Positions 1-7,164 of a stretch of 47,747 nucleotides of DNA are shown here, piece after piece. Every line of letters starts with the position of its first letter. The stretch's first letter is position 1. The notes under the pieces were generated by a model. The model was not told the DNA's origin and made no database searches. It worked only from the letters and a program-made list of their open reading frames with translations. The DNA comes from Candidatus Nitrosopumilus sp. Its GTDB lineage: Archaea > Thermoproteota > Nitrososphaeria > Nitrososphaerales > Nitrosopumilaceae. The stretch spans positions 1 through 47,747 of the forward strand of contig NZ_JANQTA010000023.1 in the NCBI RefSeq assembly GCF_028278985.1, given 5' to 3'. The translations under genes and the position numbers were made by a program.

Positions 1-1
1 A

Positions 2-394
2 TCTGCAGCAACTGAGACATGGTTACTCGGTGGCTCACAAGGTATGATTGTAGATTTGGTATTTGATGAACCAGGTGCATATGCAGCAGTAAACCATGAT
101 TATGCAGCAATTTACACTGGCGCAGCTACAGTCTTTGTAGCAGGTGACCCATTCGGCTTGAACCCAGTTCTAGTTGAGAAAGGAGTTATTCCAGCACCAG
201 TAGCATCTTATGCATACGCTTTGGGTAACCCAAGCAGCGCTGTCCCACCAATGGGAGCAAACAGTATTGCACACCCAGCAATCAACATTCATGGTTTAAT
301 GACTGATGACGTAGCTTCTGAAATGCAAGCAAGTGGCGATTATGTCGCATTATGGGAAGTAATTCCTGTAGTAGCAGAAATCCTTACTTCTTGA
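2..394 (+). CDS. nirK: NirK-like multicopper oxidase, C-terminal fragment (5' end outside window)
   Basis: The reading frame is open from base 2 and ends at TGA 392-394, so only about 130 C-terminal residues are present. It reads like the last cupredoxin domain of a copper nitrite reductase or related multicopper oxidase: ETWLLGGSQG, then PGAYAAVNHDYAAIYTGAA. The His in VNHDY matches the C-terminal type 2/trinuclear copper His of NirK (LNH motif). Ammonia-oxidising archaea encode secreted NirK-like oxidases, whose role in NO/nitrite chemistry is debated. A conserved extension (about 75 residues) follows the domain. A generic two-domain multicopper oxidase cannot be excluded without the N-terminal half. 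A T-rich stretch follows the stop. Confidence 0.75.
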   Translation, partial: SAATETWLLGGSQGMIVDLVFDEPGAYAAVNHDYAAIYTGAATVFVAGDPFGLNPVLVEKGVIPAPVASYAYALGNPSSAVPPMGANSIAHPAINIHGLMTDDVASEMQASGDYVALWEVIPVVAEILTS

Positions 395-402
395 TCACTT
401 AA

Positions 403-420
403 CATCTTTTTCTTTTTATT
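403..420 (+). terminator. T-rich transcription terminator after the NirK-like gene
   Basis: A run of nearly pure T (two blocks of five T) begins about 8 bases after the stop codon, in the form expected for archaeal T-tract termination. There is no convincing hairpin. Confidence 0.4.
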
Positions 421-461
421 ATTCTGCATGAATTATATTCCGTAGCTCGTTTTGATATTTT

Positions 462-1394
462 ATGGGATTTGATGATTCTGTACTAATTTGTGATGAAGTA
501 GATCCAATTCTAAACAAAGTCTTAGAGGATAACGGTCTCAAAGTTTCCTATGAACCAGAAATCACAAAAGAGCAGATTCTTGAAAAAATTTCAAATTTCA
601 ATATTGTAATTGTTAGAAGTAGAACAACTATCACAAAGGAAATGATTGACAAAGCTGAAAATTGTAAAATTATTGCCAGAGTTGGTGTTGGTCTGGATAA
701 TGTAGATCAAGAAGCAGCTAAAGCAAAAAACATTCGTGTAATTAATGCAGTTGAAGGAGCTATGAATGCAGTTGCTGAATTAGTTTTAGGATTAATGCTC
801 TCTCTTGCAAGACAAACTGCAAGAGGTGATAGGGGAATTAGAAATGAACAATGGCTCAAAAAAGAGTTAAAGGGAACTGAACTTCGCGGAAAATATTTGG
901 GAATTATTGGATTGGGAAATATTGGTAAACGATTAGGACGATTAGCTCGTGCATTTAACATGAATATTATTGGTTATGATGTAGTTCCAATTGATGAGGA
1001 ATTTTCTAAAGAAGTTGGTTTGATGAAAGCTGATTTGAATACTTTATTGCAAAGCTCTGATTATATTTCCATTCATGTTCCACTATTAGATTCAACATAT
1101 CATTTACTTGATGCAGAAAAAATGTCAACAATGAAAAAGACTGCAAAAATCATCAATACCTCAAGAGGTGGAGTTGTTGATGAAGATGCATTATATGATG
1201 CATTGAAAAATGGAACACTTGGTGGTGCTGCATTAGATGTGTTTGAAAAAGAACCAGCTATTGGAACAAAACTTGCAGAACTTGATAATGTTATCTTGAC
1301 TCCTCACATTGGAGCTCAAACAAAAGAGGCTCAATCTCTTGCAGCAAATGTCATTGGTGAGAAAATTATTCAGATTCTACGAGGCGTAATCTAG
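462..1394 (+). CDS. serA: D-3-phosphoglycerate dehydrogenase, short form
   Basis: A 310-residue 2-hydroxyacid dehydrogenase, most likely oxidising 3-phosphoglycerate with NAD+ in the first step of serine synthesis. The NAD-binding motif GLGNIG lies near residue 150. The catalytic Arg is in NTSRGG, the Glu in the DVFEKEP region, and the His in LTPHIGAQT. The substrate-binding segment RVGVGLDNVD is also present. The chain ends right after the catalytic lid, so it lacks the C-terminal ACT regulatory domain of long SerA enzymes and is unlikely to be serine-inhibited through one. Related D-isomer dehydrogenases (glyoxylate or hydroxypyruvate reductase) are an alternative, but SerA is the usual assignment in this lineage. 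It stands alone, with no operon partner. Confidence 0.88.
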   Translation: MGFDDSVLICDEVDPILNKVLEDNGLKVSYEPEITKEQILEKISNFNIVIVRSRTTITKEMIDKAENCKIIARVGVGLDNVDQEAAKAKNIRVINAVEGAMNAVAELVLGLMLSLARQTARGDRGIRNEQWLKKELKGTELRGKYLGIIGLGNIGKRLGRLARAFNMNIIGYDVVPIDEEFSKEVGLMKADLNTLLQSSDYISIHVPLLDSTYHLLDAEKMSTMKKTAKIINTSRGGVVDEDALYDALKNGTLGGAALDVFEKEPAIGTKLAELDNVILTPHIGAQTKEAQSLAANVIGEKIIQILRGVI

Positions 1395-1422
1395 AATTTC
1401 ATTAGTAGAAATTCTGCCTGAA

Positions 1423-1433
1423 CTATAAAAATA
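1423..1433 (+). promoter_or_regulatory. TATA box for the 1456 gene
   Basis: CTATAAAAATA is centred about 28 bases before ATG 1456. This spacing predicts a leaderless or nearly leaderless transcript and supports that start over ATG 1510. Confidence 0.5.
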
Positions 1434-1455
1434 ACCAAAAAAGTTTGACACATAC

Positions 1456-2310
1456 ATGATTAATTATCGGCTCATGGATTTTAACGTCAATTTAGGAGAC
1501 AAAAATATCATGATTAGTGGTATTGCCAAGAGTAAGGCTTACTCTCAAAAAGTAAAGACTCCTAATGTTGATTCTCTTCTAAAATTATCTTTAGGCTTGG
1601 TACTGTTTACAGTCATTTCAACTGCACTAGTTTATGCAGAAACAATTTCTGTTGATGTAGATGGAACTTCTTATGATGTTGAATATGCAGCAACTGGAAT
1701 GAGTGTTTCTGGAATTGAAACTGATTTGGATTTTGTTTCTCTGATTTTATCTGTAGACGTTCCAGATGGTGATGGAACTTTAGATATTACTTTTGAAAGA
1801 TCTTTCTTTGATTCTGTTTATCAGAACGAAGATGATGACTTTATTATTTTAGCAGATGGTGATGAACCAAATTTTACTGAAACAAGTACTACATCTCAAA
1901 GTAGAACTCTAAGCATTACACTTCCTTCTGGAACTGAAGAAATTGAAATTATTGGTTCAGTCTTTGGCCAAGATGTAGAGGAAACCCCAGTTGAAGAAAC
2001 ACCTGTAGAGGAAACCCCAATTGAAGAAACACCTGTAGAGGAAACCCCAATTGAAGAAACACCACGAACCGAATGTGGTCCTAGAACTGTTCTCAAAGAT
2101 GGAGTTTGTACTTTAGATGAAACATGTGGTCCTGGAACTATTCTTGAAGATGGAGTATGTGTTCTTGATTCAACCCCCGCAGCATCCTCCGGCTTTATCA
2201 AAGGTTTTGGTAAGGAATTAGGTTATGGAGTTGTTGCAGCATTTGTTATTGCTGGAGCAGTTGGAATTATTTTGGCACTAATGTCAAAGGCTAGTAAAAG
2301 CAGCAACTAG
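1456..2310 (+). CDS. Membrane-anchored surface protein with Pro-Glu-Thr stalk
   Basis: A 284-residue protein of unknown function. A hydrophobic N-terminal segment ending VYAET (about residues 42-62) looks like a signal peptide with a long charged leader. Then come a beta-rich globular part, a low-complexity stalk of repeating VEETP/IEETP units, two copies of a C-G-P-x-T-x-L-x-D-G-x-C motif, and a C-terminal helix (about residues 255-275) before a short basic tail. The layout suggests an envelope protein held by its C-terminus with the domain outside. The TATA box at 1423 favours ATG 1456, but ATG 1510 with a GGAG motif is possible. Its stop overlaps the stop of the convergent gene within one CTAG. 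Confidence 0.75.
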   Translation: MINYRLMDFNVNLGDKNIMISGIAKSKAYSQKVKTPNVDSLLKLSLGLVLFTVISTALVYAETISVDVDGTSYDVEYAATGMSVSGIETDLDFVSLILSVDVPDGDGTLDITFERSFFDSVYQNEDDDFIILADGDEPNFTETSTTSQSRTLSITLPSGTEEIEIIGSVFGQDVEETPVEETPVEETPIEETPVEETPIEETPRTECGPRTVLKDGVCTLDETCGPGTILEDGVCVLDSTPAASSGFIKGFGKELGYGVVAAFVIAGAVGIILALMSKASKSSN

Positions 2311-2822
2311 TTACAAGACAAATCCAGAGATTTCATTTTATCATCAAAATCCACTATATCATATTGACTAGTTGTTGAATATGGAATCAATCCGAGAATA
2401 GGTGTTTCTGCACTTGTGATGATTATGAATTGATTAGGATCTAGCCTGATATCCCCTCCATCTAATTCAAAGTCCATTGTCATGAAAACATGTTGTGCTG
2501 CAGTAAGTTCTTGAGAAATGAAAACCCCGTTTTGAATAGTTGATGTAAACGGATTAACTGTTACTGGGTCTATTACAAGTGACCCTAGATGATTCCCTTC
2601 ATAAAATGTAGCCATCTCTAATTTCTGAAAACTTGTCCAAAAAGGCATTGGATTACAAAATTCAACTTCACCATGATTTAACATTGCAAATAATGAAAAA
2701 TTTACTGGATCATGCCATCTGTATTCTAGTTGCTGTACTCCGTAGATGCTTAATCCACTATGGATGAAAGGAATTACAATTATTGCAATTGCAATAGCAG
2801 TAATTATAGAATATTTGTTCAT
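2307..2822 (-). CDS. Secreted or membrane-anchored protein of unknown function
   Basis: 171 residues. The N-terminus is one strong hydrophobic helix (residues 5-27), a signal anchor or signal peptide. The rest is a beta-rich extracytoplasmic domain with two Cys (in EFCNPM and at the C-terminal LSCN) that could pair. I recognise no family. The ATG overlaps the stop of the upstream minus-strand gene (2819..3469) in an ATGA, so the two are probably translated together and may act together at the cell surface. Confidence 0.7.
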   Translation of the reverse strand: MNKYSIITAIAIAIIVIPFIHSGLSIYGVQQLEYRWHDPVNFSLFAMLNHGEVEFCNPMPFWTSFQKLEMATFYEGNHLGSLVIDPVTVNPFTSTIQNGVFISQELTAAQHVFMTMDFELDGGDIRLDPNQFIIITSAETPILGLIPYSTTSQYDIVDFDDKMKSLDLSCN

Positions 2823-3469
2823 ATTCCATTTCCTATTTTTACTTCATCAGAAATTATCTTATTCTCAACAAGATAGTTTATTGTATCTGCAAATTCATCA
2901 TTTGAGATATATCCTTGTAACCACCAATGAGCTGTATTTTTTACCCACTCTGGAACCCTAATGTTGTAAACGTTATCTTCATTAATTTCAAAAGGAATGT
3001 CAATTACTTCTTTGTCTACAAATTTATCAAAAGCATCAATTAAAAATCCATCAGATATGTTTCCTGAAAGCCAGTTAGCTACAATTGTATTCATGGTACT
3101 TGGAATGCATTTTTTCCCAAGATCAGCTAATTCAAATTCTGCAGTAGTCTTTTGTCCTGAATATTCTACATCAATGTAATACTTTCCTAATGGAAAAATT
3201 TCTTTTTCAAATGGAACTAGTGATGGAATGGGATTTTCTAATGCGACAATTGGAATTGGAATTGCACTACTGCCTTTTCCTGCATCATCTCTGATGTGAA
3301 TTATTGCAGGATCTCCTGTGACTTCTGAAACTTCAATAATGTAAAACAATTTTTCACAATAACCATAAACTGTTTTTTCTAATTTGATAGAAACAGTTGG
3401 CTCTGCATAAACTGCAGGCAAAAATGTAATGGATAATAGAATTCCTGCAAAGAGCATAATTTTCATCAT
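2819..3469 (-). CDS. Secreted protein with thaumarchaeal W-rich C-terminal repeat
   Basis: 216 residues with a clear signal peptide cleaved near VYAEP. The first part is an Ig-like beta domain. The C-terminal half has two related helical units (TIVANWLSGNISDGFLIDAF and VKNTAHWWLQGYISNDEFAD). The second matches the WVKNxAxWWxxGxIxDxxF type of repeat widespread in secreted proteins of ammonia-oxidising archaea; its function is unknown to me. It is translationally coupled to the downstream gene by a 4-base overlap. The start could be either of the two adjacent ATG codons. Confidence 0.75.
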   Translation of the reverse strand: MMKIMLFAGILLSITFLPAVYAEPTVSIKLEKTVYGYCEKLFYIIEVSEVTGDPAIIHIRDDAGKGSSAIPIPIVALENPIPSLVPFEKEIFPLGKYYIDVEYSGQKTTAEFELADLGKKCIPSTMNTIVANWLSGNISDGFLIDAFDKFVDKEVIDIPFEINEDNVYNIRVPEWVKNTAHWWLQGYISNDEFADTINYLVENKIISDEVKIGNGI

Positions 3470-3571
3470 TAAAGAAATCTAGGAATGACTCAATAAAAAT
3501 CTCAAAGCAATTCTGAGGAAGCCTTTTTAACAACTTTGACCGACTCTATACATCGAGTTTTCTGCGGAAGC

Positions 3572-3635
3572 AACTCTTGAGTATGAGAAAAGTCTCTCTG
3601 CTCAAGTCAGTTTTAATCACTTAGCGTTGCTGAGT
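3572..3635 (+). promoter_or_regulatory. Structured 5' leader or small RNA upstream of L15e
   Basis: The stretch before the L15e start folds into two hairpins by eye. The first pairs AACT (3572-3575) with AGTT (3609-3612) and CTTGAG (3576-3581) with CTCAAG (3601-3606), topped by GAGA/TCTC with an AAAG loop. The second is a 7-bp stem, ACTTAGC (3619-3625) with GCTGAGT (3629-3635), with one G-T pair. A TGC-GGAA-GCA mini-hairpin lies just upstream (3563-3572). Possible TATA boxes lie at 3522 and 3545, so this could be the L15e mRNA leader or a separate RNA. Confidence 0.4.
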
Positions 3636-3670
3636 AATGTCGATTTACAGTTATTAAAGGGGCTAAAATA

Positions 3671-4135
3671 ATGCCCGATATGCCTAGTCATCAAGACAAA
3701 ATATGGATCAGGTTATGGAAAGAGAATGCTCCAGAACTACGTGAACGTGTAGTTGGATGGCGTAAGCAAAATGCCGTTACTCGAATCGAGAAACCAAGTA
3801 GAATCGATAGAGCAAGAAGATTAGGCTACAAAGCAAAACAAGGAATCATTGTTGTTAGAATGAGAGTCGGCACTGGTGGTATGAGAAAACAAAGACCAAC
3901 TGGTGGTAGAAGACCAAAACACCTTGGTGTAACAAGAATCAAGGCCGATGATAATATGAAAACTGTTGCTGAGAGAAGAGTTTCAGAAAGATATCCAAAC
4001 ATGAAAATTTTAGGTTCTTACTTTATCTACAAAGACGGTAAACACTACTGGTTTGAAGTAATTTTAGCAGATCCTGTACATCCACGAGTTGTTCAAGATA
4101 AAGAATTGACCAAACGAATTCCTAGAACTGCATAA
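3671..4135 (+). CDS. rpl15e: 50S ribosomal protein L15e
   Basis: 154 residues, the usual length for archaeal eL15. Characteristic segments are the N-terminal IWIRLWKENAPE, RLGYKAKQGI, the basic GTGGMRKQRPTGGRRPKHLG and the C-terminal HYWFEVILADPVHP. It belongs to the large ribosomal subunit and contacts 23S rRNA. A purine-rich AAAGGGG ribosome-binding site lies about 9 bases before the ATG. A structured leader precedes it, which suggests post-transcriptional control but does not prove it. Confidence 0.97.
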   Translation: MPDMPSHQDKIWIRLWKENAPELRERVVGWRKQNAVTRIEKPSRIDRARRLGYKAKQGIIVVRMRVGTGGMRKQRPTGGRRPKHLGVTRIKADDNMKTVAERRVSERYPNMKILGSYFIYKDGKHYWFEVILADPVHPRVVQDKELTKRIPRTA

Positions 4136-4136
4136 G

Positions 4137-4973
4137 TTGAAAATAATTTTACTAACTTTAATTGCATTATCAGTAATTTTATCTCCTGCATACGGTCAGT
4201 TTTTGTCTGATGCTACAGGTCTAGTCAATAGATTGGATGTACAAAGTGCAGGCCATACTTTTGAAGTGAAAACTGTCTCAAATTTTGATATTTATGATTA
4301 TGATTTTAATCGTGATGAAAAATTACTAACACTTTACATTTCAAGTGGATTGGAGAATAATCTTGGTGAAGTGATTATTCCTACAAATTTACTTAGTGGA
4401 AATTTTACTCTTGTACTAAATGATCAAGAGTATATTTCAAAAATCAACTCTAATGAAAAAATTACTTTTATCACTTTGAACTTTACAGGTTCTGGAGATA
4501 ATCAACTCAAAATATTTGCAACAGAAGCATTATCAGGAGTTACAGAAAAGCCTCAAGATGAAATAGTAATCAATGTGCCTGAAAATGATTCAAATTCAAA
4601 TGGAGGAGGATGTCTAATTGCTACTGCTACATATGGAACTGAACTTGCTCCACAAGTACAACAATTACGAGAAATTAGAGACAATCAATTACTATCTACT
4701 GATTCAGGAACTAATTTTGTAAATTCATTTAATGAGTTCTATTATTCATTTTCTCCTACAATAGCAGATTTGGAAAGAGAGAATACTGTTTTCAAAGAAT
4801 TTGTCAAACTATCAATCACTCCGATGATCTCTTCATTATCAATTCTAAATTACGTTGAAATAAATTCAGAACTTGATGCTATTGCCCTTGGTTCAAGTCT
4901 GATTTTGCTAAATCTTGGAATGTATGTGGGAATTCCATTATCTGTGATTGTTTCTTTGCGAAAGAAACTCTAA
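4137..4973 (+). CDS. Secreted CFI-box-CTERM domain protein
   Basis: 278 residues starting at TTG 4137, one base after the L15e stop. A signal peptide (MKIILLTLIALSVILSPAYG) is followed by an Ig-like domain. About residue 160 begins a G-G-G-C-L-I-A-T-A-T-Y-G motif, then VQQLREIRD, FYYSFSP and IADLERE. This is the signature of the CFI-box-CTERM domain, a C-terminal module of secreted bacterial and archaeal proteins with unknown role, probably in surface sorting or anchoring. A C-terminal transmembrane helix (about residues 250-272) ends in a basic RKKL. The tight spacing suggests read-through from the L15e transcript. Confidence 0.8.
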   Translation: MKIILLTLIALSVILSPAYGQFLSDATGLVNRLDVQSAGHTFEVKTVSNFDIYDYDFNRDEKLLTLYISSGLENNLGEVIIPTNLLSGNFTLVLNDQEYISKINSNEKITFITLNFTGSGDNQLKIFATEALSGVTEKPQDEIVINVPENDSNSNGGGCLIATATYGTELAPQVQQLREIRDNQLLSTDSGTNFVNSFNEFYYSFSPTIADLERENTVFKEFVKLSITPMISSLSILNYVEINSELDAIALGSSLILLNLGMYVGIPLSVIVSLRKKL

Positions 4974-4974
4974 A

Positions 4975-5067
4975 TTATTTTCTAAACATCATCCAAATTC
5001 TACTTCCTACAAAAATTCCAACTGCTAACACAATTAATGCAGGAACAATAATTTCTCCCTCGCTCAT
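4975..5067 (-). CDS. 30-residue single-pass membrane microprotein
   Basis: A 31-codon frame reading MSEGEIIVPALIVLAVGIFV then GSRIWMMFRK. It has an acidic N-terminus, one 18-20 residue hydrophobic helix and a basic C-terminus, a textbook N-out/C-in small membrane protein. It fills the gap between two plus-strand genes almost completely and ends one base after the preceding gene. Start ATG is at 5067 on the minus strand. I recognise no family. Support is composition and fit only, so it could be a chance frame. Confidence 0.5.
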   Translation of the reverse strand: MSEGEIIVPALIVLAVGIFVGSRIWMMFRK

Positions 5068-5121
5068 GTAAATTATTACAACTCTTAGAATATATGGTAC
5101 GCCTTTGTAAAATTGTTGGGC

Positions 5122-5385
5122 ATGGGAGAGGATTATTGTGATTTGTGTAAAGGTGCAGGAGTGTTTGGCTCAAACATGTGTGTTTATTGTAATGGTACTG
5201 GTGAATGGAATCATGCTGCTCAAGCTTATGTAGAAAACCATATCTGTCAATGCATTACACTTGATAGAAAATTTTGTCCTGTATGCAACAAACCATGTCA
5301 TCATGATACAACTTTGAACCCAAAACAAAAAATTGATCCTGGCTTTGGCGGAACTCCTTCAAGAGTTATCGCAGTTTCCGAATAA
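5122..5385 (+). CDS. Small zinc-binding protein with DnaJ-type CxxCxGxG motifs
   Basis: 87 residues from ATG 5122; a TTG at 5113 is an in-frame alternative. It carries CDLCKGAG and CVYCNGTG, the CxxCxGxG units of DnaJ zinc fingers, followed by CQC, CPVCNKPCHH and further His residues. Two or more zinc sites are likely. There is no J domain, so this is an isolated zinc module, perhaps for protein or RNA interaction. Cytoplasmic, with no signal peptide. Confidence 0.7.
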   Translation: MGEDYCDLCKGAGVFGSNMCVYCNGTGEWNHAAQAYVENHICQCITLDRKFCPVCNKPCHHDTTLNPKQKIDPGFGGTPSRVIAVSE

Positions 5386-5423
5386 CTCTCAAAATTAGCA
5401 CTATTGAGAATTATGCATGTACA

Positions 5424-5429
5424 TTATAA
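5424..5429 (+). promoter_or_regulatory. TATA box for the 5459 gene
   Basis: TATAAG inside CATTATAAGTG lies about 30 bases before ATG 5459. It sits inside the longer possible frame starting at 5417, so the shorter start is favoured. Confidence 0.45.
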
Positions 5430-5458
5430 GTGAAAAACGCGTATTTACGGTGAGAAAC

Positions 5459-5779
5459 ATGCAACAAAAAATACAAACAGAAAAGAAATCACCAGTACTT
5501 CCAGTCATTGGTTTGATGGCCGGTGGGTTAGCTGTGGTACTAATTCTACTACTTACGCCATGGAATCTCGTACCAACACAAGTAACTGAAGACATTACCG
5601 TTCTTGCAGTTACAGAATACGGTTGTGTTGGAGAATCCCTATCGGGATATAGTGTTGTAGTTGAAGGATGTGCTGCTGATGTTGGTGACATAGTACCAGC
5701 AACATTTAATGTTCCAGCAATGGCACAAAATGGATACTATGATAGAATTGAAACAAAATTGGCTATGGTTCAACCATAG
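5459..5779 (+). CDS. Single-pass membrane protein of unknown function
   Basis: 106 residues starting MQQKIQTEKKSPVLP. A short basic cytoplasmic N-terminus leads into one transmembrane helix (about residues 17-37) and an outside domain of about 65 residues. That domain has two Cys (EYGCVGES, VEGCAADVG), possibly a disulfide. ATG 5459 is chosen because a GGTGAG motif sits just before it and the TATA box at 5424 would lie inside the longer frame. No family recognised. The stop codon lies in a palindrome that probably contributes to termination. Confidence 0.7.
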   Translation: MQQKIQTEKKSPVLPVIGLMAGGLAVVLILLLTPWNLVPTQVTEDITVLAVTEYGCVGESLSGYSVVVEGCAADVGDIVPATFNVPAMAQNGYYDRIETKLAMVQP

Positions 5780-5811
5780 TCTTCCTTTTTGAAAGGTTTC
5801 TTTTTATTTTG
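5763..5811 (+). terminator. Two-hairpin terminator with T-tract
   Basis: A palindrome overlapping the stop codon (CTATGG-TTCAA-CCATAG, 5763-5779) is followed by CCTTT-TTG-AAAGG (5784-5796) and then a T-rich tail to 5811. The form is like a bacterial intrinsic terminator. In archaea the T-tract alone may suffice. Confidence 0.55.
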
Positions 5812-5829
5812 TATTTTGAAAAATTAATT

Positions 5830-5910
5830 GTGGATAATGCAAAAATCGCATTAATTGGTGGATTTGTAATTGCAGTTGCTGTATCTATTGCTGTAGTGAT
5901 AATTCGTTAA
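5830..5910 (+). CDS. 26-residue membrane microprotein
   Basis: A GTG-started frame reading MDNAKIALIGGFVIAVAVSI then AVVIIR. It is essentially one transmembrane helix with a one-residue basic tail, ending at TAA 5908-5910 directly against the convergent stop of the redoxin gene. A T/A-rich stretch upstream could supply a promoter. A TTG at 5809 would extend it by seven residues. It resembles the microprotein at 4975-5067 in design but not in sequence. Support is modest. Confidence 0.4.
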   Translation: MDNAKIALIGGFVIAVAVSIAVVIIR

Positions 5911-6576
5911 CTAGTCTTCATTTAATAATTTTTGAATCATTGGCTCAATGTGATTTGTCTGTCCAAAAGAAACATCTCTAAGAATTCCTTTTCTATCTAC
6001 TATGATAGTTGATGGAGTCCCTTGTAAAGCAAATTTCTCGAATGTTTCAGCAGAGTATTCTTTTGATTTCATGTAGTCTTTTACTCTCTGAATTATTTGA
6101 TTTCTGTAATCTTCTGGTTGGGAATCAAATTCAGGAATTTGAGGATAGATAAATTGCATAATCTTTTCTTGACTGATTTCAGCAGTTGTTTTAGTTAGGT
6201 TATCCATTCCTAATGGAAATGGAATTTGATAAGATAATTTGCTACCTTCTTGGAGTTGACCATACATTGAAAGCGCACTTTTAGTCTCACCAATTACTTC
6301 TCCTGTCTCAACTAGCATTTTCAAATTATCCAAAGTATTTTTGTCAAAATCTTCAAAGGCTGTTGCAATTCCTAAAACTCTAACGCCCTCATCTTTGTAT
6401 TTGTTGTAAATGTTCACTGCCTCAGGTAAAGCATGCATAAAGCAACCAGGACAATTTACTTGAAAAACTTCTAAAATCACAATTTTGTCTTTTTCCTGAT
6501 CAAAGTTTGTAGGTGCTCCTTGTACCCATTCGGATACTCCAAAATTTGGTGCCTTTTCGCCTACTACTGCGCTCAT
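5911..6576 (-). CDS. TlpA/peroxiredoxin-like thioredoxin-fold protein
   Basis: 221 residues with a thioredoxin fold. The N-terminal GEKAPNF is typical of AhpC/TSA-TlpA proteins. A CPGC redox motif sits at Cys42-Cys45, and the cis-Pro loop is LQGTPSTIIVD. A helical insertion of about 90 residues between the halves is larger than in ordinary TlpA. There is no signal peptide, so it acts in the cytoplasm, probably as a thiol oxidoreductase or peroxide-reducing enzyme. The CxxC arrangement favours disulfide exchange over classical peroxiredoxin chemistry. It is a single gene facing convergent neighbours. Confidence 0.78.
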   Translation of the reverse strand: MSAVVGEKAPNFGVSEWVQGAPTNFDQEKDKIVILEVFQVNCPGCFMHALPEAVNIYNKYKDEGVRVLGIATAFEDFDKNTLDNLKMLVETGEVIGETKSALSMYGQLQEGSKLSYQIPFPLGMDNLTKTTAEISQEKIMQFIYPQIPEFDSQPEDYRNQIIQRVKDYMKSKEYSAETFEKFALQGTPSTIIVDRKGILRDVSFGQTNHIEPMIQKLLNED

Positions 6577-6674
6577 TATCCATGATCATATTTTTTCCAT
6601 TAAATACATACCTCTGCAAATTTGTTTGAATATCTGCGTAACCTAATATAGGACACTAGAAATTTCAAAACAAA

Positions 6675-7163
6675 TTGCAAGTAGTTACTGATGATCGATT
6701 GACATTGTTTGCTGAAATGGAATCAAAGTATGAGCAAAAAGATACTGAATATTTTGTAAAATTATTAGATCATCCAGATTATGTTGTTAGAACCAGAGCA
6801 ACTTGTATTTTGGTTGATTTTGGTGGTGAAGATAAAGTTCGACACATTGCCAAAGTTCTCAAAGATGATGATAATGAATTAGTTAGACATGAGGCTGCCT
6901 TTTCTCTTGGCCAAATGTGTTATTCAAGCTCAATTCCTCCATTAACTGATGCTACCCTAAACGATCCAAGTATGTTTGTTAGACATGAGGCTGCAATTGC
7001 TTTAGGTGTTGTTGGTTCAAAAGAAGCCAAAGACGCTCTGGAAAAGGCCTTAGACGATCCAGACAAACCAGTTGTTGAATCAGCAGTAGTAGCCCTATCA
7101 AATATTCAATTTATGGAAAAGTTAAGTAAGAACGAAAAGTTTGCAAAATTAACAGGTGGATGA
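6675..7163 (+). CDS. HEAT-repeat protein resembling half of deoxyhypusine hydroxylase
   Basis: 162 residues of about four HEAT/PBS-lyase-type helical repeats. Repeats two and three carry [12 protein letters not shown] (His72-Glu73) and [10 protein letters not shown] (His104-Glu105). The 32-residue spacing of the two HE pairs closely matches the iron-binding pairs in deoxyhypusine hydroxylase, which has four such pairs in two halves. A dimer could therefore build a diiron site. The alternative is a plain HEAT scaffold. It starts at TTG 6675 and its stop is one base before ATG 7165, so it is probably cotranscribed with the cupredoxin gene. Function is inferred and uncertain. Confidence 0.75.
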   Translation: MQVVTDDRLTLFAEMESKYEQKDTEYFVKLLDHPDYVVRTRATCILVDFGGEDKVRHIAKVLKDDDNELVRHEAAFSLGQMCYSSSIPPLTDATLNDPSMFVRHEAAIALGVVGSKEAKDALEKALDDPDKPVVESAVVALSNIQFMEKLSKNEKFAKLTGG

Positions 7164-7164
7164 G

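Noticed and set aside
1980-2063. Short tandem DNA repeats resembling a CRISPR
   Set aside because: They are in-frame codon repeats of a protein stalk without spacers.
1896-2201. Open frame on the minus strand opposite the Pro-Glu-Thr stalk
   Set aside because: It is a shadow of the repetitive stalk codons of the real surface-protein gene; its Ser/Val repeat is an artefact of the reverse complement.
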